A stretch of DNA of 64,000 nucleotides from an uncultured Ruminococcus sp. (GTDB taxonomy: Bacteria; Bacillota; Clostridia; Oscillospirales; Ruminococcaceae). Under the pieces are notes generated by a model. That model made no database searches. It was not told the origin of the DNA and worked only from the letters and a program-made list of their open reading frames with translations. The stretch lies in NCBI GenBank assembly GCA_934474025.1, contig CAKSMF010000002.1:186001-250000 (forward strand), read 5' to 3'. This document shows positions 62,098-64,000 of the stretch, in pieces; positions within the stretch are counted from its first letter, which is position 1; each line of letters opens with the position of its first letter. Position numbers and translations under genes: made by a program.

Positions 62098-63054
62098 TTA
62101 TCTCCACATACAATTAACTGTAATAATATTAGCAGGCACACCCAAGAACTGAATATCAAATTTCAGCGAAGGCTCAACGATAGTTGAAGCATTATGTATC
62201 CTGAAGGACAGTGACCAGCCGTTGTTCAGATACAGTTCCGCCGTATTCTTTGAATTGGGCTTGAATCGAAGAGATATGATCTCTGTCGGCAGATCAGCTT
62301 TTGGTATGATAAGCGTTGCCTTTGTCTTTTTACCGTCCTTGTTCAGTTCTCCTCGGAGATTGAAAGACTGGAACTCCGTGAGCTGCTTCTTATCAATTGC
62401 TACGACTTTATAGAAATCACGGATACCGAGCAGATATGAGATCAACCTTGCGGGAATGGTGCTGTCGGCTTTATAAGCTCTGTTCATTTCCTTAATGAAG
62501 GCATCAACTATCGGGAGGTATACACTATCTTCTTTATCGGTCATATCATGCCAAGCCACTTTTTCTTCTTTGAGAGACTGCAATCTTGCAAATATTGGCT
62601 TGATGATATTCCAATAGCTTTCATCACAAGGCAGACCGTACCATTTTGCTCCGAAGTCGATCTTAGGACTAAGACGGGAATGCTTCGCTGCAAAGTGATT
62701 GTGTTTCATGGAAAGACCAATATCCCAGCGAATTGTCTTTCTTGTGATTACGATGTCACGAACATCTCCGCCCTCGGCATCGGAATCCTTATTGATAGAG
62801 AGGACAACAATATCATCTTCTCCGTCACATTCAAGGATAAGCGGTTCGGCTGAAAATAAAGTATCAATAAACGCATCAGCAGCACGAAGGTATGTCTGCT
62901 GTTCGGCTTCGCTTTGTGTTTCCCACGCTCTGTGAGCTGCCATGACCGATTCTTCAACAACTGCAACAGGACGCTTGTCTTCTATTCTGTCTTTCAGTTC
63001 TATAATGCAAGCATATTCAAATGCTCTGCCCTGATCGTTGCTCTTGGAACTCAT
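62098..63054 (-). CDS. HaeIII-family type II restriction endonuclease
   Basis: 318 residues starting MSSKSNDQGRAFEYACIIEL, the typical HaeIII-like N-terminus, with DIVITRKTIRWDIGLSMKHNHFAAKHSRLS (likely catalytic segment) and FGAKWYGLPCDESYW. The family cuts GGCC. Its ATG overlaps the stop of the methyltransferase by one base (TAATG), so modification and restriction are coupled, methylase first. Confidence 0.85.
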   Translation of the reverse strand: MSSKSNDQGRAFEYACIIELKDRIEDKRPVAVVEESVMAAHRAWETQSEAEQQTYLRAADAFIDTLFSAEPLILECDGEDDIVVLSINKDSDAEGGDVRDIVITRKTIRWDIGLSMKHNHFAAKHSRLSPKIDFGAKWYGLPCDESYWNIIKPIFARLQSLKEEKVAWHDMTDKEDSVYLPIVDAFIKEMNRAYKADSTIPARLISYLLGIRDFYKVVAIDKKQLTEFQSFNLRGELNKDGKKTKATLIIPKADLPTEIISLRFKPNSKNTAELYLNNGWSLSFRIHNASTIVEPSLKFDIQFLGVPANIITVNCMWR

Positions 63055-64000
63055 TATACTGCCTCCAATTCCTTTTTGATTGCTGTCGCTATTTCATACG
63101 CAAGATTAACGGGTACAGCATTACCGATCATCTTGTAGCCGTCATTCACGCTTTCGTAGATGAATTTGAAATCATCAGGGAAACCCTGTACTCTTGCCAC
63201 CTCTCTTACCGTCATACGGCGATAGAGATGTTCCTTGCCCTCGACAAAGCGACAATCGTTCTTTCCAACCTTTATCATCTTGGGAGCTTGCGGGTGAAGC
63301 TGGCACTGTCTGCCCGATGCCTGCACTGTGAATGCTTGCTCGTCCCAGGACTTCACTCTGTTTCGGCTCATGAAGATCGGAGAGTATTCACCGGTGAAAT
63401 ATTCATTATTATTGATAGCATTAGGATTGCGATGATTCCGTTCTGCCGAAGGAACAGCCGTCTCCTGCAAGTCCCATATTATATCCCTGAGTGTGAGTTT
63501 CTTTTTATCATCAACAGTTGAACCGACAGGGAATTTAAAGTCGATTCCCAAGTCTTTACGGAAACCGATATAGAATACTCTTTTACGCTCCTCGGCAACA
63601 CCGTAGTCCTTAGCGTTTACAAGCGTAAGTGTAACATTATAACCGCTTTCCTCAAAGAGCCTTATGATGTTCTGTACCGCTTCATTATGCCTGTTCGCAA
63701 GCATACCGCTGACATTCTCAGCAAGGAAGAACTTCGGCTGCACTTTACGGAGTATTCTTATATAATCAAAAAATAACTGTCCTCGTTCATCATCTATACC
63801 ACGCAGAGAACCTGCCTCAGACCATGACTGACAAGGCGGACCGCCGATAATGCCGTCAACATCAGAAGGGAAATCAGCTTCATTCACCTTTCTGATGTCT
63901 CCCTCTATCAGATGTGTCTTAGGATGGTTGACCTTGAAAGTCTCCCAGATTGTTTTATCATATTCATTTGCTACCGGAATGTTAAAGCCTGCACGTTCAA
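63054..64000 (-). CDS. DNA (cytosine-5) methyltransferase, HaeIII-type (5' end outside window)
   Basis: About 315 visible codons. Motif IV GGPPCQSWSEAGSLRG with the catalytic Cys, motif VI LAENVSGML, motif VIII-like region KRVFYIGFRKDLG, and the C-terminal RRMTVREVARVQGFPDDF and IGNAVPVNLAYEIA. The frame is open to the right edge (ERAGFNIPVANEYDKTIW...), so the start with motif I is missing. It protects the host sequence cut by the adjacent HaeIII-like enzyme. Confidence 0.92.
   Translation of the reverse strand, partial: ERAGFNIPVANEYDKTIWETFKVNHPKTHLIEGDIRKVNEADFPSDVDGIIGGPPCQSWSEAGSLRGIDDERGQLFFDYIRILRKVQPKFFLAENVSGMLANRHNEAVQNIIRLFEESGYNVTLTLVNAKDYGVAEERKRVFYIGFRKDLGIDFKFPVGSTVDDKKKLTLRDIIWDLQETAVPSAERNHRNPNAINNNEYFTGEYSPIFMSRNRVKSWDEQAFTVQASGRQCQLHPQAPKMIKVGKNDCRFVEGKEHLYRRMTVREVARVQGFPDDFKFIYESVNDGYKMIGNAVPVNLAYEIATAIKKELEAV

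Overview
The window looks like the replication-origin region of a low-GC, strictly anaerobic Firmicute, most likely Ruminococcus or a close relative in the Oscillospiraceae. The taxon is inferred from gene content, codon use, TTG starts and AT-rich intergenic DNA; no rRNA gene is present to confirm it.

Region 1 (1-17.9 kb) is the conserved origin neighbourhood. recF (cut by the window edge), an S4 protein, dnaN and dnaA run leftward. rpmH, rnpA, yidD, yidC, jag, mnmE, mnmG, rsmG, noc, parA, parB and serS run rightward. The 1.5-kb dnaA-dnaN gap holds dozens of TGTTGAAAA/TGTGGAAAA boxes and a textbook DnaA-box, G-tract, DnaA-trio and AT-rich module beside dnaN. A tandem duplication of the parB 3' end has also duplicated a parS-like site inside parB. 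A similar relic lies between jag and mnmE.

Region 2 (17.9-24.2 kb) carries a 36-aa membrane protein, a ferredoxin-thioredoxin-reductase-like protein with thioredoxin, an A-type flavoprotein, a P-type Ca2+ ATPase and two TerD proteins.

Region 3 (25.2-38.4 kb) is a 13.2-kb mobile element inserted in feoB. The two halves of feoB rejoin in frame across a shared 8-bp core. The element has a large serine recombinase, a coupling ATPase, a replication-relaxation protein, an M48 peptidase gene broken by a 192-bp miniature element, and a long palindrome. It also carries a tyrosine recombinase flanked by 25-bp inverted copies of a typical crossover site. That segment contains an outward promoter which, if flipped, would drive the neighbouring HerA-like ATPase operon, so it looks like a self-encoded promoter-inversion switch.

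Region 4 (39.5-46.3 kb) is host metabolism: a fructose PTS operon (fruR-fruK-fruA), a second copy of the 192-bp element, an HPr lacking the regulatory serine, and class III fructose bisphosphatase followed by a copy of its own 3' end.

Region 5 (46.3-58.0 kb) is an integrative island between two tRNA-3'-end-like repeats. It holds two radical-SAM peptide loci: one with an unusual His/Asp-rich repeat precursor pair plus a DUF3841-like protein, the other with a 44-aa precursor ending in Trp-Cys. It also has a replication/mobilisation module (XRE, DUF3987, Mob/Pre relaxase, Xis) and an integrase broken by a stop exactly at its HxxR arginine.

Region 6 (58.1-64 kb) is accessory and defensive: two small proteins typical of such islands, a structured RNA candidate, a metallophosphoesterase-STAND ATPase protein, and a HaeIII-like restriction-modification pair running off the window.
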